DNA of 44,768 nucleotides from Ruminococcus sp. (GCA_022510955.1 JAFLSM010000009.1:14369-59136); one strand, 5' to 3'; positions 26,183 to 34,396 are shown, numbered from the stretch's first letter. The notes: generated by a model not told the origin, from the sequence alone. A program made the numbers and translations.

Positions 26183-26944
26183 TCACCATTCCATTGACGA
26201 AAGCCAGGCGTTGACCTGTACTTCTCGGCTTTGCTCTTCATCGGAATGATACGGCGGCAGTGAAAGCTCACCAATGATTTTGCCGTCCTCAAGATAGACT
26301 ATTCTGTTCGCTCTTAAGGACGCACGTAAATCGTGAGTAACCATTAAAATGCTCTGACCGCTGTTATTCAGCTCAGTTAGAAGATTAAGCACCTCGGTAG
26401 TGTTTCTTCTGTTGAGCGCGCCTGTAGGTTCATCAGCAAATAAGAGCCTTGGTTTATTCACAACCGCTCTTGCAATTGCACATCGTTGCTGCTCACCGCC
26501 TGAAACCTGCGATGGTAAATGTGTTTTAATGTGAGCAATGTTCATTTTTTTGAGCAGCTCAAATGCATGGTTTTTAACCTCTGATGCCGATACTTTTTTG
26601 TTGAGATAACCTGATACAGCTACATTTTCAAAGAGAGTCAGATTACTCACAAGGTGCATTTGCTGAAAGATAAAGCCGAAGTCTGTGTGACGAAGCGCAG
26701 CAAGTGTGTTTTCTTTTGCCGTGACAAGGTCTGTTCCGTTATAAATAACCTGTCCTGAGGTGGCTCTATCCATTCCGCTTAGTGAATAGAGCAAGGTTGA
26801 TTTACCCGAACCTGACGCTCCCATAATGACTGTGAAGTCGCCCTCATATAAATCAAGATCAATGTGTTGTAAAATATGTAGCTGGCCGCCGTTGTGCGCA
26901 AAGCTCTTGCACAGGTCTTTTGCCGATAGAATTGTGTTTTTCAT
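26183..26944 (-). CDS. ABC transporter ATP-binding protein (system 1)
   Basis: A 253-aa ATPase of the MacB/LolD/SalX class. Walker A GASGSGKSTLL near residue 41, Q-loop FIFQQMHL, signature VSGGEQQRCAIARA, Walker B LLFADEPTGALNRR, H-loop MVTHD. GGAGG lies before the ATG. It ends 8 bases before the permease start and has its own predicted promoter between it and the histidine kinase, so the exporter pair can be induced separately from the regulators. Confidence 0.93.
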   Translation of the reverse strand: MKNTILSAKDLCKSFAHNGGQLHILQHIDLDLYEGDFTVIMGASGSGKSTLLYSLSGMDRATSGQVIYNGTDLVTAKENTLAALRHTDFGFIFQQMHLVSNLTLFENVAVSGYLNKKVSASEVKNHAFELLKKMNIAHIKTHLPSQVSGGEQQRCAIARAVVNKPRLLFADEPTGALNRRNTTEVLNLLTELNNSGQSILMVTHDLRASLRANRIVYLEDGKIIGELSLPPYHSDEEQSREVQVNAWLSSMEW

Positions 26945-26972
26945 ACTTTTTCCTCCATTAGTTGATAGGCAA

Positions 26973-27006
26973 ATTCTATCAGAAAAGTTATTAAGAAGTA
27001 ATTAAG
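26973..27006 (-). promoter_or_regulatory. Predicted response-regulator site and promoter for ABC system 1
   Basis: Two adjacent 11-mers AAGTTATTAAG and AAGTAATTAAG (26985-26995, 26996-27006; 10 of 11 bases identical) form a tandem direct repeat with one-turn spacing, the usual arrangement of OmpR-family sites. On the minus strand a TAGAAT -10 (26973-26978) follows 6 bases downstream, so the repeats cover the -35 region, an activator position. The site overlaps the kinase stop codon. Binding is inferred. Confidence 0.6.
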
Positions 27007-28141
27007 ACATTATGATTTCAGGTAAAATGATAATCGCTTCAAGTCCGTTATTTTGATTATTCAAAAGCACCTTACCGTTCATTTTCTCGGTAAGGTATTT
27101 TACAATATACAAACCAAGACCTGAGCCCTGCTCATGACCGCAATTTTTACCACGATAGAATTTATCGAATATAAACGGCATATCTTCATTAGGAATACCG
27201 CTGCCGTAGTCACGGAAATGGAGCTCAACATTTCCGTCAGTTTGTTTCAGAAAAATATCAATTTGCGATTTTGCATATTTTCTGGAATTATTTATTAGAT
27301 TTTCCGTAATCTGCATAAGTCTGTTTTTGTCGGCTGACACCGTTGCAGCAAAATTAGAAGTTTTGAAATTAATGTCGTTTTGCTCGGAGGCAATTTCATT
27401 AATTGCATCTTTGATAAATGAACATATTTCAATTTTTTCTGTATTTATTTTGAGCTTATCCAAATCGGAAAGTGAATGTAAAAATAAATCATTTGTTAGC
27501 TTTGCTACCTCGTCGCACTTACGCATAAGTATATTTAAATATTTAGAACGCCTTTCGGGAGTTGTATCAAGATTAGCTTCAAGTCCCTCGGCATATGCAC
27601 GAATTGATGCAATCGGAGTTTTAATATCGTGAGATAGCGTTGCGATAACGGTTTTATTGTTTTCTACTGCTTCTTTTTCACATGAGCGAGCCTTGGTAAT
27701 CTCTCTGCGCATACTGTCAAATGCCCAAGTAAACTCACCAAAATAATTTGAGCGTTCATATTCAAGCGGAACATCAAAATTACCTTTTGCTATCTCGTTC
27801 GCAAAGCCTTTCATTTTGTCAAATGGTCTAAGTATTGCAAAATAAATGTATCCAAAAACTGATAATATAAATGCAAGGCCTATTCCGCAAATAATCAGAG
27901 ACTGATTATTGTTTGTTTGCTTAACATCAGTGTTTCTTATACTTTGCTGAAACTCGACAATTTTCTCCTTTGCCAAGTCTGTATCTGTATCAATCAACTG
28001 TTCAATTTCGTTAAGAGCGACAATCTGCTCAGACTTTATGTCAGATGGTTTTACACCTTGATTTGTGAAGTAAAATATAGATGTTACCACAATTATTATT
28101 AACGCAAAAACGGCAGTAATTGAAATTAACTTAGCTTTCAT
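27002..28141 (-). CDS. Sensor histidine kinase (system 1)
   Basis: A 379-aa kinase. TM1 (about 4-25), a short extracellular loop, TM2 (about 80-102), HAMP (RPFDKMKGFANEIAKGNFDV), HisKA with the phospho-His in ATLSHDIKTPIASI, and HATPase with the N box (LINNSRKYAKS), DYGSGIP and GSGLGLYIVK. The start at 28141 (MKAKLISITAVF) was chosen because it overlaps the regulator gene by 11 bases and fits the domain; an upstream extension would run through the regulator. It probably senses an envelope signal. Confidence 0.92.
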   Translation of the reverse strand: MKAKLISITAVFALIIIVVTSIFYFTNQGVKPSDIKSEQIVALNEIEQLIDTDTDLAKEKIVEFQQSIRNTDVKQTNNNQSLIICGIGLAFILSVFGYIYFAILRPFDKMKGFANEIAKGNFDVPLEYERSNYFGEFTWAFDSMRREITKARSCEKEAVENNKTVIATLSHDIKTPIASIRAYAEGLEANLDTTPERRSKYLNILMRKCDEVAKLTNDLFLHSLSDLDKLKINTEKIEICSFIKDAINEIASEQNDINFKTSNFAATVSADKNRLMQITENLINNSRKYAKSQIDIFLKQTDGNVELHFRDYGSGIPNEDMPFIFDKFYRGKNCGHEQGSGLGLYIVKYLTEKMNGKVLLNNQNNGLEAIIILPEIIMS

Positions 28142-28835
28142 CACGTACCTCCAGCATATAGCCCACACGGTAAACAGTTTTGATATAAACAGGCTCAGCA
28201 GGGTTATCCTCCAGCTTTTCACGCAGCCATCGGATATGAACAGTGAGCGTTGACGGCTCAACCGTTGAAAATGCTCCCCATACTTCAGATATTATCTTAT
28301 CCTTTTCGATAGCAGTGTTTTTATGCTCACAAAGATACGCAAGCAAATCAAACTCACGCAATGAAAATGAAACAGGTTTGCCGTTTTTTAATACGCTCCT
28401 TGCGGATAAATTTACTGTAATATTGCCGAATCTTATTATCTTTTCCTGAGTTGTAAAGCCATAAGTACGGCGGATAATTGCGTTGATATGTGACAACAAC
28501 TCTTTCATAGAATACGGCTTTGGCAAATAATCGTCACCGCCAATGTCATATCCCGTAATCCTATCGGTTTCGCTGGTTCTCGCGCTCGCAAAAATAACAG
28601 GAACAGTTGAGGTTTGCCTAAGTTCCTTGCAAATCTCAAAACCGTCGCTGTCAGGCAAGTTTATATCAAGCAAAATTATGTGGAATGTTTTACTTGAAAG
28701 TAATTCAAATGCACTTTCGCTGTCAATCGCACACGTAACCGAATACCCATATGAAGTCAGCATATCAGAAATAATCATCGACAAATCCTCGTCATCGTCT
28801 ACGATAAGAATTTTATAGTTTACGTTGTTATCCAT
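28131..28835 (-). CDS. OmpR-family response regulator (system 1)
   Basis: A 234-aa regulator. Receiver domain with DDDED acidic pocket, phospho-Asp in LLDINLPD (about residue 57) and the KPYSMKEL lysine, then a winged-helix DNA-binding domain (FSLREFDLLAYL, PSTLTVHIRWLREKLE, VYRVGYML). First gene of the regulator-kinase pair. Tandem 11-bp repeats before the ABC genes are its likely target. Confidence 0.95.
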   Translation of the reverse strand: MDNNVNYKILIVDDDEDLSMIISDMLTSYGYSVTCAIDSESAFELLSSKTFHIILLDINLPDSDGFEICKELRQTSTVPVIFASARTSETDRITGYDIGGDDYLPKPYSMKELLSHINAIIRRTYGFTTQEKIIRFGNITVNLSARSVLKNGKPVSFSLREFDLLAYLCEHKNTAIEKDKIISEVWGAFSTVEPSTLTVHIRWLREKLEDNPAEPVYIKTVYRVGYMLEVRDES

Positions 28836-28862
28836 ATTATCACCGCCTGTTTGATTACTTAA

Positions 28863-28891
28863 ATTTTAACACGAAACCGACGATATAGCAA
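28863..28891 (-). promoter_or_regulatory. Promoter of response regulator 1
   Basis: On the minus strand TTGCTA (28886-28891), 17-base spacer, TAAAAT (28863-28868), about 27 bases before the start codon. Confidence 0.55.
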
Positions 28892-29168
28892 TTATGAATT
28901 ATAAAGGCGCCGCAGAATTCATCGAGCAAATTTTCCGAAGATTAATTGTAAATTAATAACAATCAAACGACTGTGCGGTAAAATTATCACTGCACATGAA
29001 ACCGTTCGCAGTATCATCATACACCTTTGTTCTCGTTCCGTCTCCAACGATCAGGCAATATACAAACAATGATTTTTTCGATTGTCGTCCATCCTTTAAC
29101 ACATCCAGCATTAGCATGGCGCTGCATTAAACGTCCGACTTTTGCCTGTTTTTTAAGTATAGCCAAAC
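28892..29168. other. Gene-free stretch upstream of system 1
   Basis: About 280 bases with no complete gene. A short minus-strand frame (LKKQAKVGRLMQRHANAGCV and onward) has no start signal and no family that I recognise; it may be decayed coding DNA. No hairpin or promoter stood out apart from the system 1 promoter at its left edge. Confidence 0.4.
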
Positions 29169-29245
29169 AGAGCCGATGATTCATGAGATAACTCACAAGT
29201 TCATCGGCTCTGCATATATGTGTCCGGCTCCTTAATGACGGTCAC
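29169..29245 (-). pseudogene. C-terminal tail of a cysteine-rich KTR gene plus its hairpin
   Basis: Minus-strand codons 29245-29211 read VTVIKEPDTYMQSR then stop, the conserved end of cysteine-rich KTR proteins (xVIKEPDAxTQSR). The stop codon lies inside a hairpin AGAGCCGATGA/TCATCGGCTCT (29211-29221 with 29169-29179). No upstream part of this copy remains; an unrelated zinc-ribbon gene lies immediately before it. Confidence 0.6.
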
Positions 29246-29258
29246 AAAAATATTTAAT

Positions 29259-29420
29259 TTACATGAGTATAGTATTGATGACTGTAAAATCATCATTCTG
29301 CTTTTGAAGTTCTTTTTGTTCCTGTTCAGATAAAATGACCTTTAGCTTTTTACCACATATAGGGCATTTCTTTAATTCATCAGAAAATTCTTTTTTACAT
29401 TTTTCACAGTATTTTTTCAT
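29259..29420 (-). CDS. Small zinc-ribbon protein
   Basis: A 53-aa protein: MKKYCEKCKKEFSDELKKCP, ICGKKLKVILSEQEQKELQK, QNDDFTVINTILM. Two CxxC pairs (Cys5/Cys8 and Cys19/Cys22) form a zinc ribbon, followed by a charged helix. GGAGG is 8 bases before the ATG, so it looks translated. It sits between two KTR gene remnants and was probably carried by, or inserted into, that element. Function unknown. Confidence 0.7.
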   Translation of the reverse strand: MKKYCEKCKKEFSDELKKCPICGKKLKVILSEQEQKELQKQNDDFTVINTILM

Positions 29421-29434
29421 AATCAATTCCTCCA

Positions 29435-29604
29435 TCAATCTCTTGCTCTACACCTTGCGTCTGACCCTTTAATAACGGTTATTGTAAATCTTTTACTTCA
29501 ATCAAACATGCTTGCTTACATTAAATACAGTATAGAGGATAATTTTTCAAAATCGTATTCTCTCTAATTCGATTACGGATCTTGCTGTAAATAAGACAGC
29601 GTAT
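29435..29604 (-). pseudogene. Cysteine-rich KTR gene, decayed copy 1
   Basis: Minus-strand reading gives CLIYSKIRNRIRENTILKNY then PLYCI-stop-CKQACLIEVKDLQ, and after a frameshift ITVIKGSDARCRARD. This follows the whole cysteine-rich KTR family pattern (CP.CG.KTR.rIREDT.LKN.PLYCPKCKQe.LI.VK.l.itVIKEPDA.TQSR) with an in-frame stop, a lost Cys and one frameshift. KTR genes are typical small genes of clostridial conjugative transposons. Confidence 0.72.
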
Positions 29605-29618
29605 CTATTGTTTCTCGA

Positions 29619-30344
29619 TTATTCATTTACCTCAACCTCTTTACATTCATGACTATTCTGCTTTTGTATCATCAAACTTTTTTTCAAAAAAAACGAAAAG
29701 ACCAACAATAAGCTAATGCTTTGTTGCCCCCAATCAAAAACACCGGTAACAATTGCATTTTGAGGTAATAATTTCGCCAACAAAACTGATAGAACCATAA
29801 ATAGAATAGGGTTAACTAAAATAAAACCTTTTGTATTTTTCCATACACCTTTCATAGCAGCTAAAAACAAAATGTAGGACAATATAACAAATCCAACAGC
29901 GGCTAACATTGCAACAAAAATAAATGTATTGAAAAATTCCTTACTAATTTGTTCTGCTTGCATTGGATTATATATTATTAGCTTATTATATATCCATGCA
30001 GTAATTGCAAATACGCAATGATAGACTGTTCCTACTGAAACAAATACAAACGACGCTATCAAAAAAATTTTTCTATATTTCGTTTTCCATTTCTCCATTG
30101 ATAGGAAAATCGCATAAAAACCACAAAACATCATCAATAACGCAATTACTCCACATATAGCACCAAATACAAATCTTATCCCATTTATATTTGCCCATTC
30201 TTCTGAAAAAGCCGGAAAGAGCATTGATATTCCTGTCGAATTCGATGGGTAAAAACACCCCAAAAGCATATCTCCGACAAAGCATATTATTGTACCTATA
30301 ATTGCAATCACAAAATTTATAACTATTTTTCTGTTGCTACGCAT
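29619..30344 (-). CDS. Multi-pass membrane protein of unknown function
   Basis: A 241-aa protein with six or seven hydrophobic segments, few charged residues outside a Lys-rich cytoplasmic loop (MEKWKTKYRK) and a polar C-terminal tail. It may belong to DUF6796, but I cannot confirm this. The ATG overlaps the flavodoxin gene stop by one base (TAATG), so it is translated with the TetR-flavodoxin operon. Confidence 0.7.
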   Translation of the reverse strand: MRSNRKIVINFVIAIIGTIICFVGDMLLGCFYPSNSTGISMLFPAFSEEWANINGIRFVFGAICGVIALLMMFCGFYAIFLSMEKWKTKYRKIFLIASFVFVSVGTVYHCVFAITAWIYNKLIIYNPMQAEQISKEFFNTFIFVAMLAAVGFVILSYILFLAAMKGVWKNTKGFILVNPILFMVLSVLLAKLLPQNAIVTGVFDWGQQSISLLLVFSFFLKKSLMIQKQNSHECKEVEVNE

Positions 30345-30892
30345 TATTTTCTCTCTTTCAAAAAGGACACCAACGGCTCAATATAGGATTTTGATGAAAT
30401 ATCATACGAATTTGAGATTACTCGCTCGAATTCCCTATCTTCCTCTGTTTTATCCTTTTTATTTTTCATCTTACTTTTCATAACAGCGGCAAATGCTTTC
30501 ATCATTAACCAATCATGCAAAGGCATTTTTTCATAACACAAACCACCCTGCATATAAAAATGAGGAATACTGAGAAGCTCATCAGAGGTTAAAATTTTAT
30601 TCCATGCATCTTGTATCGTTTTCTCCGCAGTGTTAGGTGTGGCCCCTGTCGCAAAAACAACAAAGGTCTTTACACCACTTTCCGCAATAAGCGCCTTTGC
30701 TTTTTTTAGCCCGTCAATTGCTCCCATATAACATCTTCCGCCAAAGACTACGGTATCATATTTCGAAACTGTTTCAGCGTTAACATTCTTGAAATCCATA
30801 ACTGTGCAGTCCATCTCGTCGGCTATCATTTCTGCATACTGCTTTGTAAAGCCTGTTACGCTTTTATAGCAAACTAAAATCTTACTGTTCAT
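30344..30892 (-). CDS. Flavodoxin-domain protein
   Basis: A 182-aa flavodoxin-like protein. The FMN phosphate loop region is CYKSVTGFTKQYAEMIA (residues 8-24), and TVVFGGRCYMGAIDG (about 47-61) and FVVFATGATP (about 78-87) form the isoalloxazine-side loops, as in flavodoxin_5/HemG-type proteins. It starts inside the end of the TetR gene (11-base overlap) with GGAGGG upstream. A redox role with the downstream membrane protein is possible but not shown. Confidence 0.82.
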   Translation of the reverse strand: MNSKILVCYKSVTGFTKQYAEMIADEMDCTVMDFKNVNAETVSKYDTVVFGGRCYMGAIDGLKKAKALIAESGVKTFVVFATGATPNTAEKTIQDAWNKILTSDELLSIPHFYMQGGLCYEKMPLHDWLMMKAFAAVMKSKMKNKKDKTEEDREFERVISNSYDISSKSYIEPLVSFLKERK

Positions 30893-31454
30893 GATTACCC
30901 TCCAATATACTTTTCATAAAGATTTGATAAACTCTTTCCTGCTGCGAGAAGATTTCATCTGATGGAATTCCCGGCGTAGTCACAGAAAAAATTGTACCGA
31001 TACCGATTGTATAAATCAGCATATCCAAGTGCAGTTGCTTTGCTTGAGCTACACTTATATTAAATTTTTCTGCAATAAAGTCTGGTATTCGTTTATCTGT
31101 TTCAGAATGATATAAATCTTCCAGTGAAGAAACGCCGTTCCGCTTGTGCAAAATGAAAATTTTGAAAAGGTGTGGTTCTTCTTTAGTTAATTGAATATAC
31201 GCACGCCCTGTGCTGCGGAAAGGATCGGTCATATCAATATGCGATGCCATATACTTTCTAATGAAAATTTTCACCCGCTCCGTTACATCTTGCCGTAACC
31301 CCTCCATGTTCTTACAATAGCTATAAATTGGCTGTACAGAGCAGCCAATTTTTTCTGCTATCGCTTTAACCATTACCTGTTCCATTCCACCACTTCGGGC
31401 AAGTTCAAAAGCGGCGTCAATCACCATTTCTTTTGTTATTCGTTGTTTTGGCAT
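30882..31454 (-). CDS. TetR/AcrR family transcriptional regulator
   Basis: A 190-aa TetR regulator. N-terminal HTH (ITKEMVIDAAFELARSGGME to CSVQPIYSYCKNMEGLR), then an all-helical ligand domain. It heads the operon with the flavodoxin and membrane protein. A 45-bp perfect palindrome covers its promoter, so autorepression is very likely. GGAGGG is 5 bases before the ATG. Confidence 0.92.
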   Translation of the reverse strand: MPKQRITKEMVIDAAFELARSGGMEQVMVKAIAEKIGCSVQPIYSYCKNMEGLRQDVTERVKIFIRKYMASHIDMTDPFRSTGRAYIQLTKEEPHLFKIFILHKRNGVSSLEDLYHSETDKRIPDFIAEKFNISVAQAKQLHLDMLIYTIGIGTIFSVTTPGIPSDEIFSQQERVYQIFMKSILEGNHEQ

Positions 31455-31465
31455 TGTTACCCTCC

Positions 31466-31530
31466 AGTATAATCAAGTTATATAAACGGTTTATATAACT
31501 TGATTATACTTAAAAAAAGGGAGTTGTCAA
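31466..31530 (-). promoter_or_regulatory. TetR promoter with 45-bp palindromic operator
   Basis: Arms at 31466-31486 and 31490-31510 (21 bases each, perfect; AGTATAATCAAG... and its complement) flank CGG. On the minus strand TTGACA (31525-31530), 16-base spacer and TATAAT (31503-31508) make a promoter whose -10 lies in the outer arm, so a bound TetR dimer or dimer pair would block it. Confidence 0.85.
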
Positions 31531-31556
31531 TAGGTTAGCAGGAAATTTCACAAAAA

Positions 31557-31704
31557 TAGAAGCCGATAATCTGTGAGGTATCTCATAAGTTTATCAGCTC
31601 TTTTATGACAGTTATATGTGCTTCTTGAAATTTATTAAAATTTCCTGTTAGCGTTTCGGAGAGTAGAGAGGACAATTTTTCAAAACCATATTTTCCTCGT
31701 CAGT
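31557..31704 (-). pseudogene. Cysteine-rich KTR gene, decayed copy 2
   Basis: Minus-strand reading gives EENMVLKNCPLYSPKR-stop-QEILINFKKH, then in another frame ITVIKELINL-stop, following the KTR pattern from LKNcPLYCPKCKQEILIN to itVIKEP. It is followed by a hairpin (31557-31599) similar to the one after the KTR tail at 29169. It starts just after the DUF4825 gene stop, i.e. at the 3' end of the PadR cassette. Confidence 0.7.
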
Positions 31705-32247
31705 TCAATCGAAAAACTGCATAATAAAATCAGTAGAGTTCAATTTGCCCTGTACCTCTTTACTCCATCTTTCTTGTTCGAGCAGTTCAGACAAAGGACT
31801 TCCAAAAATTTCTTCAATTTGTTTTCTGCTAAAGGAATAGCTGTCATCGGAAAAGTTATAGGTTATTCCCGTTAGATTATCAATCGCTGCCATAGCTGCG
31901 ACGGAATTATAGATTAAATCCCTCTGAACCTTTTCTTCACCAATGTTCAAAACGGTCTCTAAATAATTCACCGTCAAAGTACAAGCTTCAGAATCAATTT
32001 CAAACTTCATAGAAACATTATTTAACGGCAAAGACCAAAACAAATTGCCTGTATTATTTGCATCCCCGATGTACGGACTTTGGAAAGCCTCAATCGAAGT
32101 AATATCATGCGTTAAAGCATCTGTTTGATTTTGTACATACTCTGCCTGCTTTGTTTTATTAACAGGGATAACCACAAATTGGATAATACTAAACAGGATT
32201 ACTGCGACTGCCAAAAGGCAAATTATTATTTTACTTTTTTTACTCAT
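31705..32247 (-). CDS. DUF4825 domain protein, membrane-anchored
   Basis: A 180-aa protein with one N-terminal membrane segment (IIICLLAVAVILFSIIQFVV) and an extracellular domain resembling DUF4825 (FQSPYIGDANNTGNLFWSLP). The start at 32247 (MSKKSK) has AGAGGT 7 bases upstream; the ATG two codons earlier touches that Shine-Dalgarno. It overlaps the end of the permease-prefix gene, so it is third in the PadR operon. Function unknown. Confidence 0.75.
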   Translation of the reverse strand: MSKKSKIIICLLAVAVILFSIIQFVVIPVNKTKQAEYVQNQTDALTHDITSIEAFQSPYIGDANNTGNLFWSLPLNNVSMKFEIDSEACTLTVNYLETVLNIGEEKVQRDLIYNSVAAMAAIDNLTGITYNFSDDSYSFSRKQIEEIFGSPLSELLEQERWSKEVQGKLNSTDFIMQFFD

Positions 32248-32905
32248 TTTCATACCTCTTTCTGTTTTTCATTAAGAGCTTTGTAAAGTTGCTAAATGTA
32301 ATAGGAATAATGATTGTAAGAAGCGGTAAATAAATTCGTGCTGCGATATTCGCCATTTCATATGGTCCGCTGATATTAAGAGGCATACCAAACCAAATAT
32401 CACTTCCAAATGTTAATACCGCAATAATTCCTACACAAACAGCAAAGAATAGTCCCCAAACGAACCAAACTGTTTTTTTGCGTAGTTCACTTGCCTTAGT
32501 TGAGAGAAAAGCAACAATGTCAGATGGTTGTTTTCTCTGCCAAAGATAAAGTATTCCGAAACAGATGGTCAGTAAAATCCCTAAGTTACTGAATATGGCG
32601 TAATGCGTGAAAAGCAATGGCAAGGAAAATATCCAAAATATAATGCAGTTTAGCAATACAGTTTGAGTACATTCTAAACGATATTTGCTAATATCCGTCA
32701 GCTGGTTTCCGTCTATTAAACAATCAACTGTGGATAAGCTTTCTTTTGCCTTTTCTGTTGCAAAATCTGCGTCAATCCCCTGTGCTATTAAGTCATCTCT
32801 TTTTGCAATCATGTTGCTCAATATTTCTTCCTTTAAGTCTTTTACTTCTGGTGTTAAATGTTGATGCCGAAATAATTCCTCAACATATCCTTTCAAATCT
32901 TTCAT
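32240..32905 (-). CDS. Permease prefix domain 1 membrane protein
   Basis: A 221-aa protein. Residues 1-70 are a soluble helical prefix (LFRHQHLTPEVKDLKEEILS, NMIAKRDDLIAQGIDADFAT) typical of permease prefix domain 1 proteins encoded next to PadR regulators; four hydrophobic segments follow. It overlaps the PadR stop by 4 bases and uses the GGAGGT inside the padR end. Confidence 0.8.
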   Translation of the reverse strand: MKDLKGYVEELFRHQHLTPEVKDLKEEILSNMIAKRDDLIAQGIDADFATEKAKESLSTVDCLIDGNQLTDISKYRLECTQTVLLNCIIFWIFSLPLLFTHYAIFSNLGILLTICFGILYLWQRKQPSDIVAFLSTKASELRKKTVWFVWGLFFAVCVGIIAVLTFGSDIWFGMPLNISGPYEMANIAARIYLPLLTIIIPITFSNFTKLLMKNRKRYENE

Positions 32906-33249
32906 TCATGATTACCTCCTTGAAGAAGTTGTGTTATTATTTTCTGTGCGTGTAGCCACTCCGTAAGAGCTTTTTCATATACAGCATTACCGCTGTCTGT
33001 AATACGGTAGTATTTACGGCGTCCACCTTGAGATTCGTTTCCCCAATAGCTTACTATAAGCCCTTGCTTTTCAAGTCGCTTTAGACTTGTATATAGAGAA
33101 GGTTCTTTAAGCTCATACTCATTGTTGCTATTTACAGATACAGCTTTCATTATTTCGTAGCCATAGTTGTCGCTATCCTTAAGTATTCTTAGAATGATAG
33201 TATCTATATGACCGCGAATTAGGTCGCTGTTTATGTTCTGTTCAGACAT
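32902..33249 (-). CDS. PadR family transcriptional regulator
   Basis: A 115-aa PadR winged-helix regulator: RGHIDTIILRILKDSDNYGY, EIMKAV, EPSLYTSLKRLEKQGLIVSYW, GGRRKYYRITDSG. Its own consensus promoter overlaps an ACACA...TGTGT half-site pair. Such PadR units usually autoregulate and respond to membrane-active compounds; the inducer here is unknown. Confidence 0.93.
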   Translation of the reverse strand: MSEQNINSDLIRGHIDTIILRILKDSDNYGYEIMKAVSVNSNNEYELKEPSLYTSLKRLEKQGLIVSYWGNESQGGRRKYYRITDSGNAVYEKALTEWLHAQKIITQLLQGGNHE

Positions 33250-33268
33250 CTACTTCACCTCCACACTT

Positions 33269-33297
33269 ATTATACACAAAATTACTATGTGTGTCAA
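33269..33297 (-). promoter_or_regulatory. Promoter of the PadR operon
   Basis: Minus strand TTGACA (33292-33297), 17-base spacer, TATAAT (33269-33274): full consensus. ACACA and TGTGT inside the spacer (around 33276-33295) are a likely PadR half-site pair. Confidence 0.85.
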
Positions 33298-33392
33298 GGT
33301 ACTTTGTCATGAATTGCAAAAAATAGTAAGGTATTGAATAACTCAGCATGTGACTTAAAACGCGTTAGTAATTAGATGGGCACTTGAGTATA

Positions 33393-33538
33393 AAAGGCTT
33401 TACATTGAGGGTAATATGCAAATTTTTTGCTCTAAATTATGCTTTCAACTTACATTATTGGCAGTAGAGAGGGTAGTTTTTTAAGACAGTATCCTCCCCC
33501 ATTTTGTTATGAGTTTTTTCACAGAATGGCGAGATAAT
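33393..33538 (-). pseudogene. Cysteine-rich KTR gene, decayed copy 3
   Basis: Minus-strand reading gives SPFCEKTHNKMGEDTVLKNY then PLYCQ-stop-CKLKA-stop-FRAKNLHITLNV, the KTR pattern with two in-frame stops and a diverged end. It lies just downstream of the transglutaminase gene, at the 3' end of the AraC cassette. Confidence 0.7.
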
Positions 33539-33585
33539 TCTCTCCTTACTTATTCGTTTTTTATCATAGCAATATTTCTAAAGCA

Positions 33586-34389
33586 CTAAATCCGTTTATT
33601 TCTTATTCTTCTTACATTTTTATTCATCAAATGTCTGCCAAGATGTCTAAATAAAAAACTTTTTGATGAAGACATTTCTTGATGATGTTCCTTTAAAAGT
33701 TCATCAGGTGAGTTATAAACACCGAAATCTTGATTAATACCTTTACTCTGAATATATGTATTGTTTGCATTCCAATCAATTACAGGATTTTTAAAATCGG
33801 ATACTGCAACTCCATATCCGCAAAAAGCTCCGGTGCATTCGGAATTAATTTTCTGTAGTTTTGTCAGGTATTCAATGTCGAGTATAAATGCTTCAAGCTC
33901 ATACCAACTACTATTATAGAAAACCTCTACCCAACTATGGAAGATATTTTGAGGAGCGTTTGTATAAACAAATCCAGTCATTGCACCTTTTTGCAATTTC
34001 TTATCAATAGTAAAACCGTGAACTCTGCAAGGAACACCGACACCTCTTAACAAAGCCATAAACAATGTACCTTTGGTATTACACTGTCCGTATCCGTCCT
34101 TTAGAACCTGAGAAGCAGTAATTGAATCATCAACATTATATCCAAACTTGATTTCATCTCTTACAAAATTATAGATTTGTTTTATTTTGTTAAATTCGTC
34201 CAATTCATTCCACTTTCTTTGTTTAATCAATGTCTGAACAGATAATGAATTGTAATCCAGCATTTTTGTTTCTTGTAATAAAATCTCCATTTCTGTTTCA
34301 TTATTGATGGGTTTAAGTTTTTGAAGAGATTTATCACCTCGCGAAATATAGCGTTTAACCTTATCATCAAAAAAATACACAAACTTCAA
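33586..34389 (-). CDS. Transglutaminase-like domain protein
   Basis: A 267-aa cytoplasmic protein with a transglutaminase core: catalytic Cys in DGYGQCNTKGTLFMALLR (about residue 115), His in NIFHSWVEVFY (about 150), and the following FILD acidic residue. No signal peptide. It begins with TTG at 34389; AAGGGG is about 8 bases upstream and no ATG is available at the expected place. That Shine-Dalgarno lies in one arm of a 14-bp hairpin. It may act as a protease or amidase; substrate unknown. It follows an AraC gene. Confidence 0.83.
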   Translation of the reverse strand: MKFVYFFDDKVKRYISRGDKSLQKLKPINNETEMEILLQETKMLDYNSLSVQTLIKQRKWNELDEFNKIKQIYNFVRDEIKFGYNVDDSITASQVLKDGYGQCNTKGTLFMALLRGVGVPCRVHGFTIDKKLQKGAMTGFVYTNAPQNIFHSWVEVFYNSSWYELEAFILDIEYLTKLQKINSECTGAFCGYGVAVSDFKNPVIDWNANNTYIQSKGINQDFGVYNSPDELLKEHHQEMSSSKSFLFRHLGRHLMNKNVRRIRNKRI

Positions 34390-34396
34390 AATAAAA

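Noticed and set aside
28892..29168. Possible small minus-strand protein (LKKQAKVGRLMQRHANAGCV...)
   Set aside because: No ribosome site, no recognised family, and an alternative frame ending in a similar place; treated as gene-free, possibly decayed DNA.
29169..33538. First thought to be a non-coding repeat (GAGGATAATTTTTCAAAA-type motif found three times)
   Set aside because: Translation on the minus strand shows each copy encodes the LKNxPLYC segment of cysteine-rich KTR proteins, so the similarity is explained by decayed genes.
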